A stretch of DNA of 64,000 nucleotides from Methylopila sp. M107 (GCF_000384475.1 NZ_ARWB01000001.1:2274176-2338175), one strand, 5' to 3'; positions 23,559 through 32,901 are shown, numbered from the stretch's first letter. The notes: generated from the sequence alone by a model not told the origin. Numbers and translations are program-made.

Positions 23559-25274
23559 ATGTCCCATGTAGGGTTAGTCGATTGGAGAAATGCCTGCCCT
23601 TCAGAAGTGATTGATCTCTTAATAGACGGCTTGTGTGCTGCTCGCGCAGTTTCAGGGCAAACGCTCGAGCGCGGACGGCGTGCATCTGAGCAAAGCGGCT
23701 CGCGTCTGGATCAGACTCTCAACCAGCTGGGCCTGGTTCCAGACGAGACTCTCATCGATGCATGGAGTTCGATCACAGGGTTGCCAATCGCAACGGTCTC
23801 GGAGTTTCCACTCGCAAACCCTGCAGCCGAAGCGCTTCAGCCAAGCTTTCTCCGTCATTCCCGCTGCGTTCCTCTCTCAATCGACGGCGGCACCCTCCTC
23901 CTCGCGATCGAGGACCCTCTCGACCATTTCCTCCCAGCGGCGGTCGCCTCGCGCACGCGTCTCAATGTCGAGCTTCGCCTCGCGCGATCCGGCGACATCG
24001 ACGCCTGGCTTAAATCACTCCCGGACGACGACCGCCCGGCTGAGGAGGCTCACCCCCTTGTCGACGAGGCGCTGACCCTCGACGTCGAGCGGCTGAAGGA
24101 TCGGGCGAGCGACGCGCCGGTGGTCCGGCTGGTGAACGCGATCATCGACCGGGCGATCGAGAGCAAGGCCTCCGATATCCACCTTACCGTAGCCCGCTCC
24201 GGCTCTCGGCTACGCTACCGGATCGACGGCATTCTGCGCGACGCGGAGCCGCCTGGGGCGGGCCTGCACGCCTCGGTGATCTCTCGCATAAAAATCATGG
24301 CGGGGCTCGATATCGCCGAGCGGCGGCTGCCGCAGGACGGCCGCATCCGCGCGACCTTTCGGGGGCAGGAGATCGACCTGCGCGTCTCCACCATGCCGCA
24401 CGCCCATGGCGAGGGCGCGGTGCTGCGGGTGCTGGACCGCTCGGCGGTCGAGCTGCGCTTCGAATCCCTCGGCCTGTCGGAGACCACGGTCGCGGCGCTG
24501 CGGCGGGCGCTGTCCGCCCCGCACGGCATGATCCTCGTCACCGGCCCGACCGGCTCGGGCAAGTCCACCACGCTCTACGCCGCGCTGAAGGAGATTTCGG
24601 GGCCGGACCGCAACGTCGTGACTGTGGAAGACCCGATCGAACATCATGTTGCGGGGGTCAATCAGATCCAGGTTGCGCGTAAGGTGGGGCTCGACTTCGC
24701 GCATGCGTTGCGCGCCGTGCTGAGGCAGGACCCCGACGTGGTGATGGTGGGCGAGATCCGGGACCGGGAGACGGCGGCGGTGGCGACGCAGGCCGCGCTG
24801 ACCGGCCATCTGGTGCTCGCGACCGTCCACACCAACACGGCCGCCGGCGCGTTGCCGCGGCTCGTCGACATGGGGGTGGAGCCCTTTCTGGTCGCCTCGA
24901 CCGTGCGCGGCGTGCTGGCGCAGCGGCTGGTGAGACGACTTTGCCGCCAGTGCGCGAGCGAAGCGCCGCTCGACCACGCCATGGCGCGCGCGATCGGCCT
25001 CGATCCGAATGGACGAGAGCTTGGCGGCGCCCGCCGGGCGATCGGCTGCGCGTCCTGCGGCGGCTCCGGCTATGACGGCCGGATCGCGATCTCCGAGTTC
25101 ATGACCGCGACCGATCGCGTGCGCGACCGGTTATTGGACGCAGGCGACGAGAGATCGCTCGCCCGCGCCGCAGACGAGGACGGCATGGTCCCGCTGCGCG
25201 AGGATGGATTCGCAAAGGTTCTGTCCGGCGAGACGACGCTCGACGAGCTCGTCCGGGTGACGGGGCTCAGCTGA
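23559..25274 (+). CDS. gspE: Type II secretion ATPase GspE
   Basis: A 571-residue hexameric secretion ATPase at the inner face of the membrane. An N-terminal GspE/XpsE domain (about 30-150) contacts GspL; the motor domain has Walker A GPTGSGKST (329-337), the Asp box, Walker B with DPDVVMVGEIRDRETA, and the His box HLVLATVHTN. A tetracysteine zinc element (CRQC...CASC) lies near 455-495. Length and motifs are complete. It begins 2 bases after the immunity gene and leads a tightly packed gsp operon. Confidence 0.95.
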   Translation: MSHVGLVDWRNACPSEVIDLLIDGLCAARAVSGQTLERGRRASEQSGSRLDQTLNQLGLVPDETLIDAWSSITGLPIATVSEFPLANPAAEALQPSFLRHSRCVPLSIDGGTLLLAIEDPLDHFLPAAVASRTRLNVELRLARSGDIDAWLKSLPDDDRPAEEAHPLVDEALTLDVERLKDRASDAPVVRLVNAIIDRAIESKASDIHLTVARSGSRLRYRIDGILRDAEPPGAGLHASVISRIKIMAGLDIAERRLPQDGRIRATFRGQEIDLRVSTMPHAHGEGAVLRVLDRSAVELRFESLGLSETTVAALRRALSAPHGMILVTGPTGSGKSTTLYAALKEISGPDRNVVTVEDPIEHHVAGVNQIQVARKVGLDFAHALRAVLRQDPDVVMVGEIRDRETAAVATQAALTGHLVLATVHTNTAAGALPRLVDMGVEPFLVASTVRGVLAQRLVRRLCRQCASEAPLDHAMARAIGLDPNGRELGGARRAIGCASCGGSGYDGRIAISEFMTATDRVRDRLLDAGDERSLARAADEDGMVPLREDGFAKVLSGETTLDELVRVTGLS

Positions 25275-25277
25275 GAC

Positions 25278-26507
25278 ATGGCGCGCTTCCGGTTCGTTGG
25301 CGTCACCTCCGCGAACGAACGCCAGGAAGGCGTTTTGGAGGCTGTCGCCGTCGCCGACGCCGCAGCCGTGCTTCGCAAGCGCGGGCTGTTCGTGGTCCGG
25401 GTCGAGCCGGAGACGCAAAGGCGTTCGCTCTGGGCGACGCTCAACCGCGACGTCACTCTGAGTTCGCCGATCCCGCGGCGCGAGCTGGTGACGCTGACGC
25501 TGGAATGGGCCGGCCTGTTGGAAGCGGGCGTGTCGCTCGACGAGGCGCTCGGCCTGTCGGCCTCCAATGCGCGCTCGAAGCCGGCGCTGAAAATCGTGCG
25601 CGCGATCCGCGAGGCGGTGAAGGGCGGCTCTTCGCTCAACGAGGCGCTGCGCGCGCATCCGCGCTGCTTTCCGCCGGTCTATGTCGCGCTGACGCAGGCG
25701 GGAGAGGCGGCGGGCGAGCTTGGCCAGGCGCTCAAGCGGCTCGCGGCCGATCTCGAGGCCGGCCAGGACTTTTCGGAGAAGATCAAGGGCGCGCTGCTCT
25801 ATCCGGCGTTTCTCGTCGTGACCGCGAGCGGCGCCATCGTCGTGCTGCTCACCGTCGTCGTGCCCAATCTCGAAAGCCTCGTCACGGAAAGCGGCGCCGA
25901 GACGCTGCCGTTCACCACCAAGGCGGTGATCGGGGCGAGCCATTTTCTGAAGGATTTTGGGCTGATCGGCATGGCCGCGTTCGCGCTTGTCATCGCGCTC
26001 GTCGCACTGGCGGCCCGAACGCCGGCGACGCGCCGCAAGCTGGACCGGATGGCGCTGCGGCTGCCCGTCGCCGGCGAGCTGATCCGCTCGGCCAACGCCG
26101 GCCGATATCTCCGAACCCTGTCTGCGCTGGTCGGCGGCGGGGTGGCGCTGCCGCGGGCGCTGCCGCTTGCGGCGCCGGCGCTCTCGAACCGGGCGCTTGC
26201 GGCCGACGTCGAGGTCGCGCACGGCAAGGTGCTGGTCGGCTCGGCGCTCGGCGACGCCCTCGCGGCAAGCCGCGCGCTGCCCGACGACGCGCTGGCGCTC
26301 GCGCGGACGGGCGAGCGGACCGGGCGGCTGTCGGACGCGCTGGGCAAGGCCGCGAGCCTGCTCGAAACCCGCGTCCGTCGCCGCCTCCAGGCGATCGCGA
26401 CGCTGATCGGCCCGATGCTGACCGTCGGATTCGGGCTGGTCGCCGGCGTCATCGTCTACGCGATGCTGTCCACCATTTTGGGCGTCAACGAGCTCGCATA
26501 TCAATGA
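25278..26507 (+). CDS. gspF: Type II secretion inner membrane platform GspF
   Basis: A 409-residue platform protein with the two repeated GspF domains (about 70-190 and 270-395) and three transmembrane segments (about 168-190, 218-240, 376-400). Signature stretches are GVSLDEALGLSAS and SLNEALRAHP in the first repeat and LPDDALALARTGERTGRL in the second. It anchors the ATPase and pseudopilus assembly. The gene lies 3 bases after gspE and overlaps gspG by ATGA. Confidence 0.93.
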   Translation: MARFRFVGVTSANERQEGVLEAVAVADAAAVLRKRGLFVVRVEPETQRRSLWATLNRDVTLSSPIPRRELVTLTLEWAGLLEAGVSLDEALGLSASNARSKPALKIVRAIREAVKGGSSLNEALRAHPRCFPPVYVALTQAGEAAGELGQALKRLAADLEAGQDFSEKIKGALLYPAFLVVTASGAIVVLLTVVVPNLESLVTESGAETLPFTTKAVIGASHFLKDFGLIGMAAFALVIALVALAARTPATRRKLDRMALRLPVAGELIRSANAGRYLRTLSALVGGGVALPRALPLAAPALSNRALAADVEVAHGKVLVGSALGDALAASRALPDDALALARTGERTGRLSDALGKAASLLETRVRRRLQAIATLIGPMLTVGFGLVAGVIVYAMLSTILGVNELAYQ

Positions 26508-26983
26508 CCGACCTTCTCCGCTCCATCCGACGCCGGGCCGTCGCCATCTCGCAAGATCGAAGGCTTCGCGACCGCTCGGGCATGACGCTGCTCGAAGTGC
26601 TGGTTGTGATGGTGATCATCGGGCTGCTGGCGACGCTCGGGAGCCTGCAGCTGATGGGCTATCTCGGCCGCGCCAAGGCCGACACCGCAAAGCTGCAGAT
26701 CCAGGAGCTCGGAACCGCGCTCGACCTGTTCCGCATGGATGTCGGCCGCGTGCCGACCACCGACGAAGGCGTCGCCGCTTTGATGCAAAAACCCGAAGGC
26801 GCCGAGCGCTGGGGCGGGCCCTATCTCAAGAAGAAGGCGACGCTGAAGGACCCCTGGGGCCGGCCCTACAAATACGTCTCGCCGGGCGAGACCCATGAAT
26901 ATGATCTGGTGAGTCTCGGCGCCGACGGGCGCGCCGGGGGCGAGGGCGAGAACCGCGATGTCTCCTCGTCCGACGATCGCTGA
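26504..26983 (+). CDS. gspG: Major pseudopilin GspG
   Basis: A 159-residue pseudopilin precursor. A 26-residue basic leader ends in Gly, giving a prepilin peptidase site before MTLLEVLVVMVIIGLLATL, with the conserved Glu at mature position 5. The mature part has the GspG hallmarks: YLKKKATLKDPWGRPYKYVS and the C-terminal calcium-loop region (SLGADGRAGGEGENRD). The leader is longer than usual. It overlaps gspF by ATGA and gspH by 26 bases. No prepilin peptidase gene lies in this window. Confidence 0.94.
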   Translation: MTDLLRSIRRRAVAISQDRRLRDRSGMTLLEVLVVMVIIGLLATLGSLQLMGYLGRAKADTAKLQIQELGTALDLFRMDVGRVPTTDEGVAALMQKPEGAERWGGPYLKKKATLKDPWGRPYKYVSPGETHEYDLVSLGADGRAGGEGENRDVSSSDDR

Positions 26984-27416
26984 CACGAGCGGGTTCACCC
27001 TGCTCGAGATGCTGGTCGCGATCGCGATCCTGTCGCTCGCGACTGTCGGGGTCGGGATGGCGTTCCCGCAGTTCCAGCAGAGGGCTGAGCTTCGGCAGGC
27101 CGCCAACAAATTGGACTCCTTGCTGGCGCGCGCCCGGGAAGAGGCCTTGAGCGAGCGTCGGCCGTCGGAAGTGCGATTCCGAGCGCGGGACCGCCAGCTG
27201 GAGCTGCCCTCGAAGGCGATCGTCTATCGGATGCCGAAGTCGGTCTCGTTCGCGGTTCTCGGCGCCGCCGGAGGGCTCAATCCCGAGGAGCCGCGCATCG
27301 TGTTCCTGAGCGATGGATCGAGCACCGGAGGCGTCGTCGAACTCAGGAGCGGCGGACTCAAGGTCGTGCGGCGGATCGGCTGGCTGACTGGCCGCATCGA
27401 GAAGGTCTCGCCATGA
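26958..27416 (+). CDS. gspH: Minor pseudopilin GspH
   Basis: A 152-residue prepilin-like protein with a short leader ending at Gly12, then FTLLEMLVAIAILSLATVG, Glu at mature position 5. The globular part is beta-rich (RFRARDRQLELPSKAIV, RIVFLSDGSSTGGVVELRSG), as in GspH. It starts within the end of gspG and its stop overlaps the gspL start. It would sit near the tip of the pseudopilus; the usual tip partners I, J and K are not in this operon. Confidence 0.88.
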   Translation: MSPRPTIADTSGFTLLEMLVAIAILSLATVGVGMAFPQFQQRAELRQAANKLDSLLARAREEALSERRPSEVRFRARDRQLELPSKAIVYRMPKSVSFAVLGAAGGLNPEEPRIVFLSDGSSTGGVVELRSGGLKVVRRIGWLTGRIEKVSP

Positions 27417-28477
27417 CCGCGCGGGTCAGCGCTGCAAGGCTCGGACGCGCGGGGGAGACCCTCGCCCGGGCGCTCGCCTGGTGGGGATCGGCGCTCGAGG
27501 CGTCGCTGCCGGCTTGGCTGGTCGGGCTGTTCGCCGGCGACCGAGCTTGCGTCCGGATCACTGCCGGCGAAGACGGCGTCCTTCCTGCGCGGCTCCATGC
27601 GTCTCCGGACGAGCCGGCCGCATCGGCGACGGCCCGCCTCGACGCGCAGGGTCTCGACGGCGGCAGGGACGCAGCAAAGCTGCTGGCGGCCGCGCGGTCG
27701 CGGCCCGTCATTCTCGCGGCCCCGACCGCCAAAATCCTGGTCCAGACGGTGCGGACGCCCGCCGCCGCTCTGGAAAGCCTTGATGAGGCGGTTCGGTTCG
27801 GGCTTTCGACCTGGACGCCGTTCGAGCCGGGCGAGGTCGTGTTCCACGCCGACGCGATCGACCGGACCGACGATCATGCGCGCATCCGCATCCGCATGAT
27901 CCCGCGCGCGACGCTCGCTCCCGCCATCGACATGGCTGCGCGCGCGGGGCTGAACGTCTCCGCCGTCGCGTTCGGTTCAGACCTCGTACGCTTCGGCGAA
28001 GCGGGCGAGGCCGTCGAACGCAAACGTCGCCGCTCGGCGCGAATCGATCTCGGTCTTGCGGCAAGCGCCGTCGTGCTCGCCGCGGGCCTGCTGATCGCGC
28101 TGCATCTCGGCTGGTCGAACGAACGCGACGACATCCAGGCTGCGATCCGGACTGAAGCGACCCGCCGCTCAGCTCAGACGAAGCTCGAGACCGAACTTGC
28201 CCAGTTGGAAACGAGAGAGCGCGTGGCGCTCACGAAGCGCGCCGCCGATCCTCGCATCTCGGCCGTGATGGCGGAGCTTGCCGGGCTTCTGCCCGAGACG
28301 ACCGAGGTTATCGAACTCGAATGGAGCGGTAGGACCGGCCGCCTGCGGCTCGCCGCTCCGCCAGAGGTCGACGTCTCTGCCGCGATCGCGTCGTCCGCTC
28401 TGGTGACGGCGCGGCGAGAGCGCGACGGACGGGGCGGAGCGCAGACGATCGAGCTGACCGCGAAGGCGGCGCGATGA
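27413..28477 (+). CDS. gspL: GspL-like inner membrane assembly protein
   Basis: A 354-residue protein. The N-terminal two thirds are cytoplasmic with an actin-like fold pattern (VILAAPTAKILVQTVRTP, VRFGLSTWTPFEPGEVVFHA); one transmembrane helix follows at about 218-236 (LAASAVVLAAGLLIALHLG), then a coiled coil and a small periplasmic domain ending in IELTAKAAR. This is the GspL/PilN-type layout that links the GspE ATPase to the envelope. It has ATGA overlaps with both gspH and gspM. Confidence 0.85.
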   Translation: MTARVSAARLGRAGETLARALAWWGSALEASLPAWLVGLFAGDRACVRITAGEDGVLPARLHASPDEPAASATARLDAQGLDGGRDAAKLLAAARSRPVILAAPTAKILVQTVRTPAAALESLDEAVRFGLSTWTPFEPGEVVFHADAIDRTDDHARIRIRMIPRATLAPAIDMAARAGLNVSAVAFGSDLVRFGEAGEAVERKRRRSARIDLGLAASAVVLAAGLLIALHLGWSNERDDIQAAIRTEATRRSAQTKLETELAQLETRERVALTKRAADPRISAVMAELAGLLPETTEVIELEWSGRTGRLRLAAPPEVDVSAAIASSALVTARRERDGRGGAQTIELTAKAAR

Positions 28478-29052
28478 TCACGGCGGAAGCTTTCACGAAA
28501 CATCGCAGGCCGATCGCGCTCGGCCTCCTCGGCGTCGCCCTGTTCGCCGGGACAATGACGGTTGTGGTTCCGGTCACCGCCTCGATCGTCGACGCGCGCG
28601 AAGAGATCGCGAGCGATCGCGAGCGGCTTGCGACCCTGCGGGCCAAACGCGCGGATCTCTCAGCGCTCGAGGCCGCCCTGAAGGAGATCCGCGCAAGGCA
28701 GGCGGGCAGGCCGCTGGTGGTCGAGGCTCCGACCACGACTGCCGCGTTCGAAAAGCTCGAGGCGATGATCCGGGACCTCGCCTCGCAGCACGAGGCCGCG
28801 ATCGGTTCGACCCGGATGCTGCGGCTCGAAGACGATTCAGGACTCAAGGCCATGCGCGTCGAGGTGGAGATATCTATCCATCGGTCCCGGCTGACGCCGT
28901 TGATCGCCGCGATCGAGACGGCCGCGCCCATGATGTTCATCGAGAAAATCCGTATCGCCGCGTCCGACGGATCCGAGGCGGAGGGGCGCGCAAAACTGAC
29001 GGCTGCGCTGCGCATGTTCGCGGTGATCGCGCCGGCGGTGGCCAGAAAATGA
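28474..29052 (+). CDS. gspM: GspM-like assembly protein
   Basis: A 192-residue bitopic protein: a short cytoplasmic N terminus, one transmembrane helix (about 14-34, IALGLLGVALFAGTMTVVVP), a coiled coil (REEIASDRERLATLRAKRAD) and a ferredoxin-like periplasmic domain (MRVEVEISIHRSRLTPLIAA). The layout matches the GspMb family that pairs with GspL. It overlaps its neighbours on both sides by ATGA. Confidence 0.85.
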   Translation: MITAEAFTKHRRPIALGLLGVALFAGTMTVVVPVTASIVDAREEIASDRERLATLRAKRADLSALEAALKEIRARQAGRPLVVEAPTTTAAFEKLEAMIRDLASQHEAAIGSTRMLRLEDDSGLKAMRVEVEISIHRSRLTPLIAAIETAAPMMFIEKIRIAASDGSEAEGRAKLTAALRMFAVIAPAVARK

Positions 29053-29510
29053 TCGCCGCCAGACGCCTCGCGCTCGTCGCGCTTAATCTGGCGTTCTTGG
29101 GCGCTGTCTACGCCGCTTGGACCTATGACGGGGCGGACGTCCAAGTCGACGCCGCGCCGCCAGTGCGGCGTCAGGCCCCTGACCACGTCACGACGCTGGC
29201 GGATAACACGTCCGGCGTCGACGTCTCACGATCGCTATTCCGATCGCCCCCACCGGCGCCGGTCCCCGCGGTCGAGCCGAGCCCGGAGCCGACCTCCCAG
29301 GTCCCCAACTTCCGGCTCGCCGGCGTCGTCTGGAGCGACTCCGAAAAGGTCGCAATCCTGCAGATGACGGACGACGGCGGCCATCGACGCCTGCGCGTCG
29401 GAGAAACGATTGGGGACTGGACTCTAAATGACCTCTCCGCCCGGACTGCGCGCGTCGGCGCCGGTGACCATCAAGTCGAGCTCACATTGAAGGCCGCTGG
29501 AGCGCAGTAG
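29049..29510 (+). CDS. GspC-like periplasmic connector
   Basis: A 153-residue protein with an N-terminal membrane anchor (LALVALNLAFLGAVYAAW), a disordered Pro-rich linker and a C-terminal domain (FRLAGVVWSDSEKVAILQMT, RRLRVGETIGDWTLNDLSA) that matches the homology region of GspC/PilP proteins, which binds the N0 domain of the secretin. No PDZ domain follows. As the last gene of the operon it would need GspD, whose N0 domain is missing here. Confidence 0.75.
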   Translation: MIAARRLALVALNLAFLGAVYAAWTYDGADVQVDAAPPVRRQAPDHVTTLADNTSGVDVSRSLFRSPPPAPVPAVEPSPEPTSQVPNFRLAGVVWSDSEKVAILQMTDDGGHRRLRVGETIGDWTLNDLSARTARVGAGDHQVELTLKAAGAQ

Positions 29511-29972
29511 AAACTGCTCGCGGCTTTCAGGTGGATGATCGAATCCCTCCCGTCGTCATCGAATTTTCAAATCGCGAAGTCGGACGCGCCTGGCGCGCGG
29601 TCGCTTGTCTCAGGAGTCGCTGAACATTCGCCTCGCGGTTGAATGTCTCGCTACAGGCCAGTCCTGAGGCCAGAAAGCGGAATCCGCGTCAATCAGGCTC
29701 CAATCACAAAAAGAAACATCAACTGATTGTGCCTACTCGGCTGACGCACAACGAAAAAACCGCCTGTCCCGCTTCACGCGGCGGCGGCGGCGGCGGCGGC
29801 GTCCGGTTCGCCGGGAGCGCGTCCGTCGGCGTGCCTCGCCCGAGCCGCCCGCAGGTGAAGGCGTCACAGCAGGCCCGACGCGTGCCGCTCGCAAAGATGC
29901 GCGAACGATCGACGTCGTCGGGGGGAATTGCCTCGCCGTGAGCGTGGTTTCAGTTCTCGTCTTGCAATGGGG
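29511..29972. other. Intergenic region with a GGC triplet tract
   Basis: Between the gsp operon and the convergent secreted-protein gene. It contains a (GGC)n tract near 29,780-29,800. Short open frames here lack ribosome sites and family features; I see no gene and no clear terminator. Confidence 0.5.
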
Positions 29973-30776
29973 TCAGCAATGAACCGAAAGATAAAAATAT
30001 GTATCGTAGGCGGTTTGGACCGCAGCGCTGTTCAAATACCAGACGTAAACTTGGATTTTATTGCCGCTGAAGGCATAGGCGCTGGCGTAAACATATCCCG
30101 AATACCCTGTCACGAATGGAGAGCAGTAGGTTACGTCCCGGTCGATTGTTACCGTAAAACTACCCGCACCATTTCGAACGGCCGAGACGATAGAAGAATT
30201 GCCGTTGTAAATCGATCCGTCCGGAGCGATCATTCCGGAAATTTGCCGTGTGTAATAGCCGGTGATGTCGCCGACGATCTTGGCTGCGCCGCCTCCGACC
30301 AGAACCGTCATCCGTCCGCTGCCGAGCTCCACTGTCGCGCCCGCGGTGGTGTTCACGCCGGACCGAAAGTTCAGGACGGTTGTCGGCGGCGTCGCCGCGC
30401 CTGTCGCGAAGGCCCTGAAAAACCCCGTCGCCGCCGGGGTCACGGCGGAAAAACTCACCGCGACGGCCTTTGCGTGCGTCGGAATTCCGCAACCGGTCGC
30501 CGGACCGCCCTGGGAGCTGAAGTTGCCGTTGCCCGCGACCTGAAAGTTTCGGGTCTGGCCGGCGGGGACGGCGGCGGCGGTCGTGTAGAACGCCCGGCAT
30601 GGCGCGATCGGCGTGTACAGCAGGGCGTCGCTGCCGGTCGGATTCAGCTGCGCCGAAAAAGCCGGCGGCGCCTTCGGAGGCGGGGGAGCGCTGAACATCG
30701 GCTCCGCGCGCGCCCAAGGCGCAAAGACGAAACCTGCCGCAATGGCGGCGCAAAGCACGGACATGCGCATTCGCAT
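29973..30776 (-). CDS. Secreted hypothetical protein, possible type II secretion substrate
   Basis: A 267-residue protein with a signal peptide (MRMRMSVLCAAIAAGFVFAP, cleaved after ARA near 24). After a Pro-rich spacer comes a beta-rich domain of a type seen in secreted bacterial proteins (YTPIAPCRAFYTT, FQVAGNGNFSSQGG, GCGIPTHAKAVAVSFSAVT), then a second beta domain rich in Tyr and Ser ending YFYLSVHC. Four cysteines suggest disulfides. AAGGAG sits 8 bases before ATG 30776, deciding the start among three close ATGs. It faces the gsp operon; being its substrate is inferred from position and secretion signal only. Confidence 0.75.
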   Translation of the reverse strand: MRMRMSVLCAAIAAGFVFAPWARAEPMFSAPPPPKAPPAFSAQLNPTGSDALLYTPIAPCRAFYTTAAAVPAGQTRNFQVAGNGNFSSQGGPATGCGIPTHAKAVAVSFSAVTPAATGFFRAFATGAATPPTTVLNFRSGVNTTAGATVELGSGRMTVLVGGGAAKIVGDITGYYTRQISGMIAPDGSIYNGNSSIVSAVRNGAGSFTVTIDRDVTYCSPFVTGYSGYVYASAYAFSGNKIQVYVWYLNSAAVQTAYDTYFYLSVHC

Positions 30777-31036
30777 TTTGGGGTCTCCTTGATAAAGAAG
30801 AGACCATTTTCCCATCCGACGGCTCGCGCATCTGGGAAACTACCTAGCTGTCCGGGTTTTTTATTGCAGCAAGCCTCTTGAATTAACTTGCAGAACATGC
30901 GTTCGGTGATCGAGTGCTGAATGCAACTTTCACGCTGTTAAAGGGGCGGCAGGCTCGTTATGGAGGCGGAACAAAGTGCTTTGTTCGCTGTTCCCGATAT
31001 CACCGACAATTGGAACAAAGCGGGTCCGGGCGATGC

Positions 31037-31234
31037 TCATGTGTCGCCGGCGGTTCCGCGTTCCCTGGCTTCTGCGTTCAGTTGATCGGCGATCTCGCGT
31101 GCGCGCTCTTTTGTCAGACGCAAAGCAAGACCATCGAAATGGACCAGAGCGCCGCTCGCATCATCGATCACGCCCCAGCCGGTTTCGCTTGTGTTCAGCT
31201 TGATTGCTGAAAACGAAACGCCCTTTTCAACCAT
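31037..31234 (-). CDS. Small conserved hypothetical protein
   Basis: A 65-residue soluble protein: a short beta hairpin (FSAIKLNTSETGWGVIDDAS, LVHFDGLALRL) then a C-terminal helix (TKERAREIADQLNAEARE). Composition and codon use look like real coding sequence, and similar short proteins occur in Hyphomicrobiales. No motif points to a function. It stands alone. Confidence 0.55.
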   Translation of the reverse strand: MVEKGVSFSAIKLNTSETGWGVIDDASGALVHFDGLALRLTKERAREIADQLNAEARERGTAGDT

Positions 31235-31661
31235 ATCGGCTCCCGCTTATTGAGCTGCTGGCTATACTGGGCGCGCCATATTGCGGGAATTATCTAGATA
31301 ATATCGAAGTGTGTTGAGTTTGATCATTGTCGTGCCCGATGTGATCTGAGTTCAGTGCGGTGGTGTAAGTGCGGCGATCGTGGACGGCCCGTTCGACGAG
31401 TTGAAGCTCGTCAAGCGCGGGACACGCGGCGCGGCGAGCCGCGGCGGTCGATGGTCTGGAAATGGCTAGGAACCTATCCGGCGACGCGATGGCCTGTTCG
31501 GGCCTCTCCGGTGATCGGAGCCCGCTGCGACGACCGGCGGCGAAAGAAATCCCTTAATCGATCGCAAGCCGCCTCCCCAGTGCTTTCGATCGACATCGGA
31601 CAGCGAGTCCGGGAAGGCGTCTGTCGGCTGGCAGACAAAACGCCGAAAGTATAATTTTTTT
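31235..31661. other. Gene-free spacer
   Basis: Upstream of the palindromic repeat copy. A stretch near 31,370-31,430 reads as a degenerate DGPF-containing fragment, but it has no start or full domain. I see no gene to support. Confidence 0.4.
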
Positions 31662-31749
31662 TGCCCGAGCTTGCTCGGGTGTCCACGACTTCGGCGTAGA
31701 GCCCCACAACTGCAGTAAGTCGTAAATGCTCGGCTCCGCCGGGCATGAT
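31662..31749. repeat. Family A palindromic repeat, copy 2
   Basis: Begins TGCCCGAGCTTGCTCGGG and ends GGCTCCGCCGGGCATGA, with the internal TCCACGACTT and AAGTCGT arms of the family. It is the most diverged of the four copies. A run of eight or more T precedes it at 31,655. Confidence 0.8.
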
Positions 31750-31943
31750 GGCTTTGATTGGGCACGCGGCGGCGCTGTTTGTGGCGCGGGGAACGATGAT
31801 GAAACGCGCGCACGCCTTCTCGATCCGTCCCAATCCGACGGACGGGCCGATGGCGAACGCTATGATGGAGATGGTTGCGGGCGAATAGCCGGTTGGATCG
31901 CACCCTGCAGGCGCAGGCGGCGACCGTGATCCGGGAGAGCCCA

Positions 31944-32189
31944 GTGAGCGACAGATACTATCTGCATCTCCGCCGTAATGGCGGATTCATCGAAGACCCC
32001 GAAGGCGTCGTGCTGGCCGATATCGCCACGGCCAGAGCGCGTGCGGTTCTGGCCGGCCGGGAGATCCTGGCGGCCCAACTGATCGCTGGCGAACCGATCG
32101 ACGAACTGGAGATCACGATCTGCGACGCGCGAGGGATCGAAGTGGCGAACCTCGGCTTTTCGGAATTCGTAAGCCTCAGCCGACACTAG
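31944..32189 (+). CDS. DUF6894-like small protein
   Basis: An 81-residue protein with the pattern of DUF6894: YYLHLRRNGGFIEDPEGVVL, a helix LADIATARARAVLAGREILA, and a final strand pair ELEITICDARGIEVANLGFS. Function of the family is unknown; genomes of this order often carry many copies. GTG 31944 follows GGGAGAG by about 7 bases and begins the domain, so the longer open frame to 31875 is not used. Its end overlaps the convergent Crp/Fnr gene by 14 bases. Confidence 0.75.
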   Translation: MSDRYYLHLRRNGGFIEDPEGVVLADIATARARAVLAGREILAAQLIAGEPIDELEITICDARGIEVANLGFSEFVSLSRH

Positions 32190-32901
32190 CCCCGCGGGGA
32201 AACATGGCGTCCAGCTGTACCGACATGCGCTTGTAGCACTCGCACGCCCGCTTCTCGAGGCCGGAGACGTCGAGGACCGATATCAGGCCGCGATGATAGC
32301 TGATCAGCCCGTCATTCTGCAGCTTGCCTGCGACGAGCGTCACCGAGGTCCGCTGCACGCCGAGCATGAAGCCCAGGAACTCCTGGGTCAGCACGAGCTC
32401 GTCGGAATTGGCGTGATAGCGCGCCATCAGGATCCAACGGCAGACCCGCTCCTCGACGTCGTGAAACGCCAGGCACGCGAAGGATTGCAGCGTGTAGGCG
32501 TGGCTGGCCTCCGCGGCCAGACAGATCATGCGCGATATTCGGGGGCTGGTCTGCATCGCGCCAAACAGATGATCCACGTCGAGCGTCACGGCTTCGCCGT
32601 CGCCCTGCACCAGCCAGTCGCCGGCCGATATCCCGCTGCCCAGCGCGGCGAAATTGGACATGCCTTCCGGTCCGGTCATCGCCGATTCGATCGAGCGGCC
32701 GTCTTCGACGCGAATGATGTTCGAGATCATGCCCTGAAGCGGAAAACACACGGAGTTGACGTGGTCCTCCTGACGGTGGAGAGTTTCGTTCTTGATCAAA
32801 CGAATATTTCTGAGGTGTGGTCTGAGCAACTCGAAATCCGCATCCGGCAACGACGCCAATGCGCGGTTGCGCATATCGCGCGGAGGGGTACTGACAGGCA
32901 T
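32176..32901 (-). CDS. Crp/Fnr-family transcription regulator
   Basis: A 241-residue regulator. The N-terminal cyclic-nucleotide-like beta barrel (about 30-140: LIKNETLHRQEDHVNSVCFP, GMISNIIRVEDGRS) is followed by a long helix and a winged helix-turn-helix (VLTQEFLGFMLGVQRTSVTL). There is no FNR-type N-terminal cysteine set, so oxygen sensing by an Fe-S cluster is unlikely. I start at ATG 32901 (MPVSTPPRDMRNRAL); the frame is open a further 327 bases but without coding character. GGAG lies about 14 bases upstream. Likely a global stress or metabolic regulator; its signal is unknown. Confidence 0.8.
   Translation of the reverse strand: MPVSTPPRDMRNRALASLPDADFELLRPHLRNIRLIKNETLHRQEDHVNSVCFPLQGMISNIIRVEDGRSIESAMTGPEGMSNFAALGSGISAGDWLVQGDGEAVTLDVDHLFGAMQTSPRISRMICLAAEASHAYTLQSFACLAFHDVEERVCRWILMARYHANSDELVLTQEFLGFMLGVQRTSVTLVAGKLQNDGLISYHRGLISVLDVSGLEKRACECYKRMSVQLDAMFPRGASVG

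Noticed and set aside
31745-31888. 47-codon open frame starting inside the family A repeat
   Set aside because: It begins within repeat sequence, has no separate ribosome site and no recognisable domain.
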